Source of the DNA: Bog-473 sp963779735
GTDB taxonomy: Bacteria > Actinomycetota > Acidimicrobiia > Acidimicrobiales > RAAP-2
Reading direction: 5' to 3'
Assembly (NCBI GenBank): GCA_963779735.1
Contig: CAVZZJ010000009.1
Coordinates: forward strand, 239,992 to 303,991
DNA length: 64,000 nucleotides
Numbering within the stretch: position 1 is the stretch's first letter; the number at the start of each line of letters is the position of its first letter. The translations under genes and the position numbers were made by a program. This document shows positions 36,229 through 44,739 of this stretch, piece after piece. The notes beneath the pieces were generated by a model, which was not told where the DNA came from, searched no databases, and saw only the letters and a list, made by a program, of their open reading frames with translations.

Positions 36229-36280
36229 TTGACAGGAGGACGCCCGTTATTTAGCCTTGTCTTATGACAATAGGACAAGG
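36229..36280 (+). promoter_or_regulatory. promoter and inverted repeat at the GntR-ABC operon start
   Basis: TTGACA at 36229-36234 is followed after 17 bases by TAGCCT at 36252-36257. The ATG at 36264 then sits at the expected transcription start, which would give a leaderless mRNA. Overlapping it is an inverted repeat TTGTC-TTAT-GACAA at 36257-36270 with a further GACAAGG at 36274-36280, a good candidate operator for the GntR-type repressor encoded here. Confidence 0.6.
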
Positions 36281-36773
36281 GGATATGGACTCGGCCGCCG
36301 CGAGCGCACACCGCGGCACAGCCGGCGGTCCGCTGTCGCCCATCGTGTTTCGCCTCGACCCCGCCTCTGGTGTGCCGACCTTCCTGCAGCTCGTCCACCA
36401 GGTCGAGCACGCGCTGCGCCTCGGCTACCTCAAGCCTGGCGACCAGCTGCCCAAGGTGAGGGATGTGGTCGCATCGTTGGCCATCAACCCGAACACGGTG
36501 TCGAAGGCTTACCGCGAACTCGAGACCAAGGGCCTCATCGTCGGCCGGCCCGGCCAGGGCACGTTCATATTGGCCACCCTGGGCCAGGTCGCGCTGCCAG
36601 AGCTGACGGGGCTTCGGCGTTCCCTGCACGGCTGGCTGGCCAAGGCCGACACGGCTGGGCTGGACGGGAACGGGATCATGGCGCTCTTCGCCAACGAGCT
36701 GCGGGATTTCTATGAGCGCCGCAGCGGGCCGCACCGGGGCGCGGCAAGCGACGAAACGGAGGGCGTTGCATGA
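36264..36773 (+). CDS. GntR-family (YtrA subfamily) transcriptional regulator
   Basis: Regulator of 169 residues: winged-helix N-terminal domain (VPTFLQLVHQVEHALRLGYL, GDQLPKVRDVVASLAINPNT, VSKAYRELETKGLI, GRPGQGTFI) and a short C-terminal dimerisation helix region typical of YtrA-type proteins, which lack a large ligand domain. The stop overlaps the start of the ABC ATPase gene (ATGA), so it controls its own transporter operon. ATG 36264 fits a leaderless start; ATG 36285 with GGGGAT before it is an alternative. Confidence 0.9.
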   Translation: MTIGQGDMDSAAASAHRGTAGGPLSPIVFRLDPASGVPTFLQLVHQVEHALRLGYLKPGDQLPKVRDVVASLAINPNTVSKAYRELETKGLIVGRPGQGTFILATLGQVALPELTGLRRSLHGWLAKADTAGLDGNGIMALFANELRDFYERRSGPHRGAASDETEGVA

Positions 36774-37681
36774 ACGTCATTGAGGCGAGCGGCCTGGGCA
36801 AGCGCTACGGCAGTACGCGGGCGCTACACGAGTGCTCGCTCGCCGTACCCGCCGGTCACGTGGCCGCGCTGGTCGGTCCGAATGGCGCCGGCAAGAGCAC
36901 GTTGTTGAACTTGGCGGTCGGCCTTTCGGCGCCGTCTGAGGGCGACCTCACCGTGCTTGGCGGCCACCGGTGCGGGTCGCCCGCCGCCCTGGACGGCATC
37001 GCGTTCGTTGCCCAGGACACGCCGCTGTACAAGAATTTGTCGGCCGCGGACATGCTGCACCTGACCCGCAACCTGAACCGGCACTTCGATCAGGCGTACG
37101 CCGAGGAGCGACTGGCCGAGCTGGGCATCCCACTGAAACGGAAGGCGGGCAAACTATCCGGCGGTCAGCAGGCACAGCTCGCGTTGACGCTGGCACTGGC
37201 CCGACGGCCGAGGCTGCTCGTACTCGACGAGCCAGTGGCGATGCTCGACCCGATTGCGCGGCACGACTTCATGGCGACGGTGCTGACGGCGGCGGCCGAC
37301 GAGGGTATGTCGGTCCTGCTGTCCTCGCACGTCCTCGCCGAGCTCGAACGGGTGGCCGACTACCTCATCGTGCTGTCGCAAGGCCGGGTGCAGGTGGCCG
37401 GCGAGGTCGACGACCTGCTCGCCAGCCACCGCATGCTCACAGGCCCGGCTGCCCAGGCCGCGACCTATACCGAGCGGCCGGTGGTGCATATCCGACGTGG
37501 CGAGGCACAGGCGCACCTTTTGGTCCGGACCACCGCGAACGATCCGGGCCCGCCGGGCTGGGAGTCGCATCCGGTCGGCCTCGAAGAACTCGTCCTGGCC
37601 TATCTGCGCGAGCCCGGGGCCGCAGCGCTGCCGGGCCCGGCGCGAGGTCCGGACGCCGAATCGTCGAAGGTGGGGATATGA
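36770..37681 (+). CDS. ABC transporter ATP-binding protein
   Basis: Nucleotide-binding subunit of 303 residues. Walker A GPNGAGKST near residue 40, signature LSGGQQAQLAL near 128, Walker B RLLVLDEPVAMLD near 150, H-loop LLSSHVLAELE. The C-terminal 90 residues are of the type seen in GntR-linked exporters of antibiotics or lipids. It overlaps genes on both sides by four bases. Confidence 0.92.
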   Translation: MNVIEASGLGKRYGSTRALHECSLAVPAGHVAALVGPNGAGKSTLLNLAVGLSAPSEGDLTVLGGHRCGSPAALDGIAFVAQDTPLYKNLSAADMLHLTRNLNRHFDQAYAEERLAELGIPLKRKAGKLSGGQQAQLALTLALARRPRLLVLDEPVAMLDPIARHDFMATVLTAAADEGMSVLLSSHVLAELERVADYLIVLSQGRVQVAGEVDDLLASHRMLTGPAAQAATYTERPVVHIRRGEAQAHLLVRTTANDPGPPGWESHPVGLEELVLAYLREPGAAALPGPARGPDAESSKVGI

Positions 37682-38760
37682 CCACCCTGACCACCCTGAG
37701 CACGCTCGCCGCGCCCACCCGTTCGGAGGAGGAAGCGAACCTGCGGCCGATCCCGTGGCGTCGGATGGTCTGGGTCACCTGGCGCCAGCACCGCACTGCG
37801 CTGACCGGCGTGGCCGTGCTCTTCATCGCAATGGCGGTGTGCTTTTGGGTCGCCGGGCTTCACCTCCACCACGCCTACAGCGCGGCGATCGCCTGCCACC
37901 CGGCTAGCTCATTTACCTGTAACAACCTGGTCAACAACTTCAATGGCATGTACGGATTCCTCGCGAACGGGCTCATTCTGCAGGCTGTGCCCGCGCTCGT
38001 TGGAGCATTCATCGGGGCGCCGGTGCTCGCTCGTGAGTTCGAGAACGGCACCTTCCGGTTCGCCTGGACCCAGGGCTTTGGGCGAAGGCGCTGGACACTC
38101 GCCAAGCTGGCGTCGCTCGGGGTCGTAGTGACCGCCGTGGCCGCTGCGATTACCGTGCTGATGTCCTGGTACTACCGGCCGTACTTCCCCGCCGCCAGCC
38201 CTGCCTTGTACGTCTCGAAGGAGCTCCCGATCGGGACGTCGTCCCCGTTCGCACCTGGCCTGTTCGATTTACGCGGGATCACGTTCGCCGCGTGGACGCT
38301 CGCTGCCTTCGCCATCGGCGTCCTGGCCGGTGTCCTCATTCGCCGGGTCGTCCCGGCGATCGTCGCCACCCTGGTGCTCTACACCGGTCTCGCCTTCGCA
38401 GTCGGCGCGTTCCTGCGCCAGCACTACTTGGCACCGCTCGTCACCAGCAAGCTGAGCATTCCCGGTTCCGCGTGGGTCATCACTCAGCAGTGGTTTACCA
38501 AGAGCGGCCGGCCGGCCAGCCCGGCGGCACTCAACCAAGTCCTGCTGAAGGCACCAGGACAACTGTTTGGGAAAGGCGGGGTTCCGAAGTCCGTCACCGT
38601 GTGGCAGTACCTCGCCCAGCACGGGTTCACGCAGTTGACCACCTACCAGCCGGCCAGCCGCTTCTGGCCATTCCAGTGGATCGAGGGCGGCTGGCTGCTC
38701 GCACTGTCGGTGTTGCTCATCGCGGTGACCGTGTGGCTGGTTCGTCGCCCCGTGGTCTGA
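37678..38760 (+). CDS. ABC-2-like transporter permease
   Basis: Membrane subunit of 360 residues with six hydrophobic segments (about 42-62, 100-122, 147-168, 202-222, 228-250 and 334-354) and a large outside loop between the last two. REFENGTFRFAWTQG is typical of the YtrA-linked permease group, where it contacts the ATPase. ATG at 37678 overlaps the ATPase stop. The frame is open further upstream inside the ATPase gene but that part is not protein-like. Together with the two upstream genes this is a self-regulated exporter. Confidence 0.9.
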   Translation: MTTLTTLSTLAAPTRSEEEANLRPIPWRRMVWVTWRQHRTALTGVAVLFIAMAVCFWVAGLHLHHAYSAAIACHPASSFTCNNLVNNFNGMYGFLANGLILQAVPALVGAFIGAPVLAREFENGTFRFAWTQGFGRRRWTLAKLASLGVVVTAVAAAITVLMSWYYRPYFPAASPALYVSKELPIGTSSPFAPGLFDLRGITFAAWTLAAFAIGVLAGVLIRRVVPAIVATLVLYTGLAFAVGAFLRQHYLAPLVTSKLSIPGSAWVITQQWFTKSGRPASPAALNQVLLKAPGQLFGKGGVPKSVTVWQYLAQHGFTQLTTYQPASRFWPFQWIEGGWLLALSVLLIAVTVWLVRRPVV

Positions 38761-38765
38761 GCACT

Positions 38766-39683
38766 ATGAGCCGAGCCCGAGTGGGTCGACAAAAGCTCAA
38801 CCGGAACGATGGACGTCGTATCGTGACCGGGCAGGCCTCGGCACCCCGCCAGGGACTCGTGGACGCATCGCACGCCCGGCGCCCCATGAGCGTGCAGACC
38901 GCCCGTTCACCACGTGTGCTGGATTCGGCGTTCTCGCCGCGCGGCCCACGACGGCCGTCGTCGGTGGCGAAGCGCTCCTCCAGCTCCGCCATGCGAAGGG
39001 ATAGCGCCGGGCGATCGCGCCGATCCGGCAGGTCATTGCGCCGCCTTGGGCTCATGCTCGGGGCCGGCGCGGTCGTCATCATTCTGGTGGTTACCCTGCA
39101 CCGGGCCTTGGGGGATAGCGACTCCTTCCCGGTGCCGAGCGAAGCCAGCCTTGCCGGCATGAGCGTTGCCCAGCGCATCGTGGCCATCGCCCAGAGCCAG
39201 GTCGGCTATAGCACCGAGCCGTCGAACTCCTACTGCAACAAGTTCAGCGCCTACTGGAACGCCGGCACGTCCGGCTGCCCGAGCGGCGAGAAGTCCGAGG
39301 AGTGGTGCGCCGACTTCGCCGCCTGGGCCTGGCAGAAGGCGGGAGTGCCCGTGACGTACGGCTACAGCTCCGGGGAGCTCAACGGCGCTGCCGTCAGCTT
39401 CTACGAGTTGGGGGTCGCCAACGGAGAGTGGCACCCGGTGACGAGTGGATACGTCGCCTCGCCCGGCGACGTGGCGGTCTACGGCCTCTCGCTCGGTGCA
39501 CACCCGTCGGCCGTGCACGTGGCGATCGTCACCAACGACGCGCTCGGCCAGCCGGGCCCCGACGTGGTGAATGCGGACGGGGACAGAACCGGGTTCTCCG
39601 TCGTCGAGTCCGGGACCGACCAGGTACAGGCCGACGCCGCTAACGGCGACTCCGTCCTGAGCGGCTACGTAAGCCCGGCGTAG
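38766..39683 (+). CDS. membrane-anchored CHAP domain protein
   Basis: Predicted cell-wall hydrolase of 305 residues. The first 92 residues are strongly basic and Ser-rich, one helix follows (about 94-111, GLMLGAGAVVIILVVTLH), and the CHAP domain lies outside: catalytic Cys181 in EEWCADFAAWAW and His251 in SAVHVAIVTN. CHAP enzymes act as peptidoglycan amidases or endopeptidases. ATG at 38766 is 5 bases after the permease stop; a later ATG (38886) is also possible. Confidence 0.85.
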   Translation: MSRARVGRQKLNRNDGRRIVTGQASAPRQGLVDASHARRPMSVQTARSPRVLDSAFSPRGPRRPSSVAKRSSSSAMRRDSAGRSRRSGRSLRRLGLMLGAGAVVIILVVTLHRALGDSDSFPVPSEASLAGMSVAQRIVAIAQSQVGYSTEPSNSYCNKFSAYWNAGTSGCPSGEKSEEWCADFAAWAWQKAGVPVTYGYSSGELNGAAVSFYELGVANGEWHPVTSGYVASPGDVAVYGLSLGAHPSAVHVAIVTNDALGQPGPDVVNADGDRTGFSVVESGTDQVQADAANGDSVLSGYVSPA

Positions 39684-39685
39684 CC

Positions 39686-40141
39686 ATGGCGCCGCGCCGC
39701 ACCTTGTGGCGAGTCAGGTCTCGGTGGCTCGTGCACCTCGGCCTTCTGGCCTCCGTCACAGCGGCGCTGGGGACACTGCAACTCCTGCACATCCACAACG
39801 CCATCCATGCGGACGTGGGGCTGGTATTCGCCGGCCTGGTAGTTGTTCACCTGGCACAGCGTCGCCACCGGATCGCTCGGATGTTCGCACAGCTCGTGCG
39901 CTTTCGACCACGGGTCGAGCGCGAGATGCGTCTCTTGGCGTCGGATGCGATCCTCGCCTTCATCACGATCAACGTCGTGGTTTCAGGGATCCTCGACTGG
40001 GGCCGAGGGAGCCCGATTGGCCTTCCCCTCCTGATGCCCCTCAGTAGGTGGCACCTGACCTCGTCCGCCGTTCTCGTCGTGTACCTCGGCGTCCACGTCG
40101 CACGCCGGTGGAGACGCCTCCGACGGTCGTCGATCAGATAG
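39686..40141 (+). CDS. small four-helix membrane protein, possible b-type cytochrome
   Basis: Protein of 151 residues with four helices (about 14-32, 40-56, 85-102 and 122-138). His residues near helix ends (LLHIHNAIHADVG, VVHLAQRRHR, SRWHLTSSAV, LGVHVARRW) fit heme binding of the DUF4405/cytochrome-b561 kind. It starts 2 bases after the CHAP gene. Similar in layout to 32253-33095 but not closely related in sequence. Confidence 0.7.
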   Translation: MAPRRTLWRVRSRWLVHLGLLASVTAALGTLQLLHIHNAIHADVGLVFAGLVVVHLAQRRHRIARMFAQLVRFRPRVEREMRLLASDAILAFITINVVVSGILDWGRGSPIGLPLLMPLSRWHLTSSAVLVVYLGVHVARRWRRLRRSSIR

Positions 40142-40209
40142 TGGCTATGAAGCCTGCGGCGGATCACCCTGTGATCGCTGCCCGCGCTTGCCTCGGCGCA
40201 AGGGTCCGG

Positions 40210-41163
40210 TTAGAACCAGGATCGTTTGCCCGCCCGAATCTCCGCCCAGACGCGGAGTTCTCGCACCACGCCAACCGCGGCCGTAGCCATCGCTACGGCC
40301 ATCAGGGTGACCGTGGCGATGAGCCAAAGGTCCCACGATGATCCCGGGGCGCCGCCCGGGCTCGCGCTCAAAAAGGTCGGTGCATCCTTCGCCATCGCTC
40401 CCCACCAGACCGCTGTGGCACCTACCATGGCCAGCATCGCCACGGCGACTGCGGCGGCCAGGATGGCCTCCGCGACGAGGGTCGGCTTTGAAAAGGTGAC
40501 CCGTCGTCCCGCTGCAGCCGCGAACACCGTCCACAACGTCAGGGTGGCAACAATGAGCGCTGCCCAAATGAAGAACAGCGCCCCGTACCACTGGAGGCCG
40601 CCGTTGCGTTGGTGCGGTGTGAGCTGGTGTGCCACTACGAGAACCGGCGCCGCAACTGCGCCTGTGAGGGCGGTGCACGCAAGGGCCCGCAAGAAATGCC
40701 CGCGCACCGACGACCAGCCGTCGGCTCGCAGAAATCGCACCAAGGCAGGCACGGCGACTAGAGCCCCGGCGACCACGAGGACGCCGGCCACTCCGGCCAC
40801 CGTCTGCAACACGGTGAACGCGAGATCAGGCACGCGATGAGCACCCATGCTGTGAGGCAATGCCTCGTCGAAGTGTTCGGAGAACTTGGCGAAACTGGCG
40901 CCGGCGATCACAAAAGCGGTCCAGGCGGCGAGAACGACCAGTACCCCGGCTCGCACGCCGTCGGCCGCCGGAGCCGCGGCACCGGTCAGCCCTGAATACC
41001 TGGCCCGCTGCTGGAGTCCGCCGGTCACCAGGCTGAGGCGGACCAGGGCCGGCGGATGGCCTCCGTACTCGTCGTCGAGCAGAGTGAGGAGTTCGTCCCC
41101 GTATCTGGCGCGCCACGGCCGCGGATACCAGCGGAGACGGGCGTCGATGACTCGTTCGTTCAT
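40210..41163 (-). CDS. multi-spanning membrane protein downstream of a PadR regulator
   Basis: Protein of 317 residues. The N-terminal NERVIDARLRWYPRPWRARYGDE is the motif of a family often following PadR regulators in actinobacteria; about seven helices follow. Function not known; such proteins may regulate or form part of export systems. ATG at 41163 has AAGGA a few bases upstream. It lies 35 bases after the PadR stop and is surely co-transcribed. Confidence 0.8.
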   Translation of the reverse strand: MNERVIDARLRWYPRPWRARYGDELLTLLDDEYGGHPPALVRLSLVTGGLQQRARYSGLTGAAAPAADGVRAGVLVVLAAWTAFVIAGASFAKFSEHFDEALPHSMGAHRVPDLAFTVLQTVAGVAGVLVVAGALVAVPALVRFLRADGWSSVRGHFLRALACTALTGAVAAPVLVVAHQLTPHQRNGGLQWYGALFFIWAALIVATLTLWTVFAAAAGRRVTFSKPTLVAEAILAAAVAVAMLAMVGATAVWWGAMAKDAPTFLSASPGGAPGSSWDLWLIATVTLMAVAMATAAVGVVRELRVWAEIRAGKRSWF

Positions 41164-41198
41164 GTGCGTGTCCTTCGCACTTGGTTCCATCGGTCGCA

Positions 41199-41531
41199 TC
41201 ACACCAGCCTCGGGCGGGGTGTACGGGCCATCTTGAGTCGGGCTTGTCCCACCCGGACGAGCTCGCTCATCTGAGCGACGGAATCCGCAAGGACCTGGGA
41301 GCCTGCGGCGGTGATCTGGTACGGGCGGCGGCGGTCCCCGGACTCGAGCGGCTCGATGAGCCCGCGCTCCTCCAGCCGGGTAATCGCCCCGTAGAGTGCG
41401 CCGGGACCGAGTTTCACGCCCGCAAACTCCTCGATGTCCTTGAGGAGGGCGTGCCCGTGTTTGGCCCCGCCGGCAAGACTCATGAGAATCAGAGTCGGCG
41501 GGTCGTTCGACCGTCGCCGAGATGGCTGCAT
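41199..41531 (-). CDS. PadR-family transcriptional regulator
   Basis: Winged-helix regulator of 110 residues: TLILMSLAGGAKHGHALLKD, KLGPGALYGAITRLEERGLI, and RRRPYQITAAGSQVLADSV, the usual PadR core. ATG at 41531 starts MQPSRRRSNDPP; the frame stays open upstream only because the 15-bp repeat reads as repeated YVLHS. PadR proteins normally repress their own operon and an adjacent gene. The repeat array 55-125 bases upstream is a candidate operator. Confidence 0.9.
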   Translation of the reverse strand: MQPSRRRSNDPPTLILMSLAGGAKHGHALLKDIEEFAGVKLGPGALYGAITRLEERGLIEPLESGDRRRPYQITAAGSQVLADSVAQMSELVRVGQARLKMARTPRPRLV

Positions 41532-41585
41532 TACATGGCCGAGACCAGGGGAACGCGTTTGCATGCGGTGCATACTACTACGTAG

Positions 41586-41656
41586 AACGTAGCTACGCAA
41601 TACGTAGCTATGCAATACGTAGCTATGCAATACGTAGCTATGCAATACGTAGCTAC
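41586..41656. repeat. 15-bp tandem repeat array upstream of padR
   Basis: Nearly five units of TACGTAGCTATGCAA: one variant copy at 41586-41600, exact copies at 41601, 41616 and 41631, and a partial copy 41646-41656. Each unit contains three short palindromes (TACGTA, TAGCTA, TGCA). The base composition (about 40% GC) is far below the surroundings. The array starts 54 bases upstream of the padR start codon. Confidence 0.95.
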
Positions 41657-41820
41657 CTCATCCCCGACCACGCTCCAGACGAACGGACTCTTCTCTGTCG
41701 GTCGCTCCACGTAGGGAAGTGATCGGAGATGAAGACCCAACGCATTCCCGCCTCTGCGGCCAACCTCGCCTGCGCCACCAGGGTGGAAGCGGCCAGCACC
41801 GGATTGGAAAGCAACCCACA
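41653..41820 (-). pseudogene. remnant of an F420-dependent LLM-class oxidoreductase, N-terminal part only
   Basis: Read on the minus strand, 41817-41690 gives LAAEAGMRWVFISDHFPTWS-DRQ and, after one frame change near 41694, KSPFVWSVVGDEV. This is the N-terminal region of LLM-class F420-dependent oxidoreductases (A-x-x-AGF...SDHFHPW...SPFVWSV-G). Coding sense then stops abruptly at the 15-bp repeat array. The region 41821-42073 to its right shows no recognisable gene. Confidence 0.6.
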
Positions 41821-42073
41821 CGTGCAACTCAGTGTGGAAGCTCGAGCAGTGGGAAAGGTAACGAGGATGGATGCAGGGGACAACACCTCGACCACGAACG
41901 AGGAGGGGCCGCCACAAGGGGGACACGCCCCCGTCGGCGGTCGACAACCCCTACGGCTCAATGACGGCCGGGCCCGTACCGGCTTCTCGCGCGGCACGCC
42001 ACCTGAGTCCCTCTACCGGCCGACCAACACGGTTGAGCAAACGGTCCGACGACACGGTCGGGTGGCCGCGCCG

Positions 42074-42574
42074 TCAGGCGGGTTGCCCAGCCTCGAAGTC
42101 GGCGGCGTCGTGAAGCATGAATCGGCCCGTATGGGTCCCCGAACCGCCGTCGGTGACGCTCATCAGGAATGCCTCATGGTCCCCGGCGCTCATCCGATTG
42201 ATGATGGAGCCCTCCACCCAGGCGGCGCACTCGGCCAGGACAGGAACCCCCGTGATGCCCCTGAACCATTCTACCCTCGCGAATTTCTCGGCCTCATGGC
42301 CGCTGATCTCGCCGAAGAGCGAGGCGACATCGCCCTGGTCGGACCCCAGAAGGTGGAGGGCCAGGCTCTTGCTCCGCTCAGCCAGACCGAACGTGAAGTT
42401 GGCCTTGGACACACAGACGACGAAGCGAAGCGGCCGGATGCTGCCCTGGGTGACGAACCCGGCCAGGCATCCACTCACCTGGTCGGCGACCGACGTCGTG
42501 ACCACGTAGAGCGGGTAGTCTGTCAGCTCCGTAATGGCGTCGCTCGAGCCAGGCCCACTTGCGTGCACCATCAT
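42074..42574 (-). CDS. flavin reductase-like (FMN-binding split barrel) protein
   Basis: Protein of 166 residues of the flavin reductase family. YPLYVVTTSVADQVSGCLAG is the first strand pair with the flavin-contacting T-S, followed by FVVCVSKANFT and KSLALHLLG. Members reduce FMN with NAD(P)H or bind flavin. GAGGAGG lies just before two ATG codons (42574 and 42571). It is separated by 50 bases from the PP2C gene upstream on the same strand. A weak similarity to actinorhodin-type reductases is possible; the partner oxygenase is not evident. Confidence 0.8.
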   Translation of the reverse strand: MMVHASGPGSSDAITELTDYPLYVVTTSVADQVSGCLAGFVTQGSIRPLRFVVCVSKANFTFGLAERSKSLALHLLGSDQGDVASLFGEISGHEAEKFARVEWFRGITGVPVLAECAAWVEGSIINRMSAGDHEAFLMSVTDGGSGTHTGRFMLHDAADFEAGQPA

Positions 42575-42624
42575 GGCCTCCTCTTAACCCAGGGGTGGCG
42601 CAGGCACACCTGGGGCCAGGTGTT

Positions 42625-44346
42625 CTACACCGAATCGGTCACCCGTAGGGCGATGAGGGCGAGGTCGTCGGCCGGCTCGTCGCCGGCGAACCGACGCACC
42701 GCCCCGATCACCCGATCGGCGATGGTCTCGATGGGCTCGCCCCGCACCTCGTGGACCACGGAAACGAGGCGCTCCTCGCCGAAGCACTCGCCGCCGCGCC
42801 GGGCCTCGGTGATGCCGTCGGTATAGGCGACCAGGACGTCCCCACCGTGCAACTTGACGGAGTGCGTCGTCCACGTCGCATCGTCGAAGACGCCAATCAT
42901 CCGCTCCCCCTCCTTCAGCGCGTACACCGCCCCATTGGCCCGTACCAGGATTGGCGGTGGATGGCCGGCATTGGCCAGCGACAGCCGGGCACTGCCGATG
43001 CGGGGACGAAGGCTGCCACAGAGCAAGGTGGTGAAACCACCATCGGAGCCGGATCCATCGCGTAACAGGACCTCGTTCGCCATGGCCATCAGCTGACTCG
43101 GATCTCGGACCTTGAGTGCGGCGCTGCGCAGGGTATGACGGACGAGGCCGGTGATGACGGCCGCCTCTGGTCCCCTGCCACAGACGTCCCCCAGGGCCAG
43201 GACCCACGCGCCGTACCCCGCGCTGAACACGTCGTAGAAGTCGCCTCCTACATCGATACCCGCCCCGAACGCGACATAGCGTGCTGCCAGTTCGATGCCG
43301 GGGATCTCCGGGAGCGAGGACGGCATCAGGCTGGCCTGCAGGACCTTGGAGACGTAGGAGGACTGGGAAAACAGCCGGGCGTTGTCGAGGAGGAGCGAGA
43401 TCCGCCAGGCCACTTCCTGGGCGAGGTGGAGATCGTCCTCCCGGTACCGGCGGGCTGGAGTGCACGAGACAAGGGTGAGCGCGCCCAGGATCCGCCCGCG
43501 GGCCATGAGGGGGACGCATATGTAGGACTGGAAGTTCAGCTCCTTGACGATGTGGAAATGCCGATCGTCTTGCGTCGTCAGCCTGAGGAACTGGTCGGAC
43601 ATCTCGGCCGATATGGCTGACTTGCCGGTACGCAATGCCTGAATTGCCGGATGCGCGCCACCGGGATCGGGGGGATAGCGCGTCTCGAGCTCCTCAATGA
43701 GAGGTCGTTGCTCGGGACGATGATGCGCCGCCACTATGCGTCGGACCACGTTGTCTTCGGCGACGTCAATGAGGCAGAGGTCGGCCAGGTAGGGCACGCA
43801 ACGCTGCGCCAGCCTCTTCAGCCCATCTTCGTACTCGATGGATGAGGCGACGGCCACACTGCAGTCCGCCAGGAACTCGTTGATCTGGGCGGCGCGGGAT
43901 CGCTCCAACGCCAGAAGCTCCGCGGCTCGCTCTCGCTCGGCGTTGAAGCTCACGCTCACCGCTCCGACGGCCCGGCCCTCCTCGTCGTAAAGAGGAGATG
44001 TCATGGTCTGCACGGTTAGAGAGGTCCCATCCGGGCGACGAACGTCGAAGGTCCCCTGCGCCGAGCCGCCATTGGACGCGACCTCGCCGATATGCTTGTG
44101 CAGTACCCCATCGGCTAACAGATCTCCCAGTCTTGCCCCCAGGAGCTCGTCGGCGGTGAGGCCGAAGAGCGTGCTGGCATGGGGATTGGCAAACAGGATC
44201 TCGCCAGAAGGGTCGACGGCGAGGATGGCGGACTCGACCGAATGGAGAATGCGCGCCTGCAAGTCGGGCACGACGGCACCGGATGACCCGGGCGCGTGAT
44301 CGCCTTGCAGGCTGTCGTCTTCGCCGGTGTCTTCGCCCCTCACCAC
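42625..44346 (-). CDS. PAS-GAF-PP2C (SpoIIE/RsbU-type) phosphatase
   Basis: Signalling serine phosphatase of 573 residues without membrane helices. PAS domain about 28-140 (AILAVDPSGEILFANPHAST), linker helix, GAF domain about 160-330, and a PP2C-type domain from about 345: IDVGGDFYDVFSAG (metal Asp), GDVCGRGPEAA, LANAGHPPPIL, LVAYTDGITEARRGG and DEPADDLALIALR. Such proteins dephosphorylate an anti-anti-sigma factor in partner-switch pathways. No STAS-domain gene is in the window, but an HATPase protein lies 1 kb away. Confidence 0.92.
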   Translation of the reverse strand: MVRGEDTGEDDSLQGDHAPGSSGAVVPDLQARILHSVESAILAVDPSGEILFANPHASTLFGLTADELLGARLGDLLADGVLHKHIGEVASNGGSAQGTFDVRRPDGTSLTVQTMTSPLYDEEGRAVGAVSVSFNAERERAAELLALERSRAAQINEFLADCSVAVASSIEYEDGLKRLAQRCVPYLADLCLIDVAEDNVVRRIVAAHHRPEQRPLIEELETRYPPDPGGAHPAIQALRTGKSAISAEMSDQFLRLTTQDDRHFHIVKELNFQSYICVPLMARGRILGALTLVSCTPARRYREDDLHLAQEVAWRISLLLDNARLFSQSSYVSKVLQASLMPSSLPEIPGIELAARYVAFGAGIDVGGDFYDVFSAGYGAWVLALGDVCGRGPEAAVITGLVRHTLRSAALKVRDPSQLMAMANEVLLRDGSGSDGGFTTLLCGSLRPRIGSARLSLANAGHPPPILVRANGAVYALKEGERMIGVFDDATWTTHSVKLHGGDVLVAYTDGITEARRGGECFGEERLVSVVHEVRGEPIETIADRVIGAVRRFAGDEPADDLALIALRVTDSV

Positions 44347-44622
44347 CGTTGGTCCCTCGCCGTTCTCGTCCCTGCAACGGCGGTGAGCCTACCCGCTCAC
44401 CAGCGGCACCGGCGGTCCCGATTCGAAGACTCGATGGTGGCGCTCGTACCAACGCAGTCCCCGAGGACTGAGGTTCCTCGGTGCGTCCTCTATGCCAAGA
44501 TCATTCGCAGTTCCGCGTTCTCCCGTTCGAGTTGGTCAAGGGCCGTTGCGTTGGTCAGAGCTTCCGTCCTTTCCATCCCCCAACTTCGTCGCGCTCACCG
44601 TGGCACGCCGCCTTCGACCTTC
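44347..44622. other. gene-free stretch
   Basis: No supported gene or clear structure was found here. It should contain the promoter of the phosphatase gene. Overlapping open frames are Arg/Ser/Pro-rich and not protein-like. Confidence 0.5.
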
Positions 44623-44739
44623 ATGGAGGAAGCCATCGTCGAACACGAAGCCGACCGCTTGCCGAGCGCGGACGAGGAGGTTGCGGCCGATCGCTCGCGG
44701 GAAGAGCGCACCAAGAAGAACACCGCGTGGCTCAAATGA
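44623..44739 (+). CDS. short ORF, 38 aa, possible remnant of a small acidic protein
   Basis: ATG at 44623 opens a charged peptide, IVEHEADRLPSADEEVAAD then RSREERTKKN. The first half resembles small actinobacterial proteins that start with a similar EHE-DR-P--DEE pattern and are about 60 residues long, so this may be a shortened copy. It ends directly at the stop codon of the convergent DUF6328 gene. No clear ribosome site. Confidence 0.3.
   Translation: MEEAIVEHEADRLPSADEEVAADRSREERTKKNTAWLK

Noticed and set aside
36970..37677. longer N-terminus for the ABC permease
   Set aside because: The in-frame extension lies wholly inside the ATPase gene and is Arg/Gly/Ala shadow sequence; the ATGA overlap gives a normal start.
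41586..41656. CRISPR array
   Set aside because: The units follow each other directly with no spacers and are only 15 bases long. The 23-bp array at 49190 fails for the same reason.
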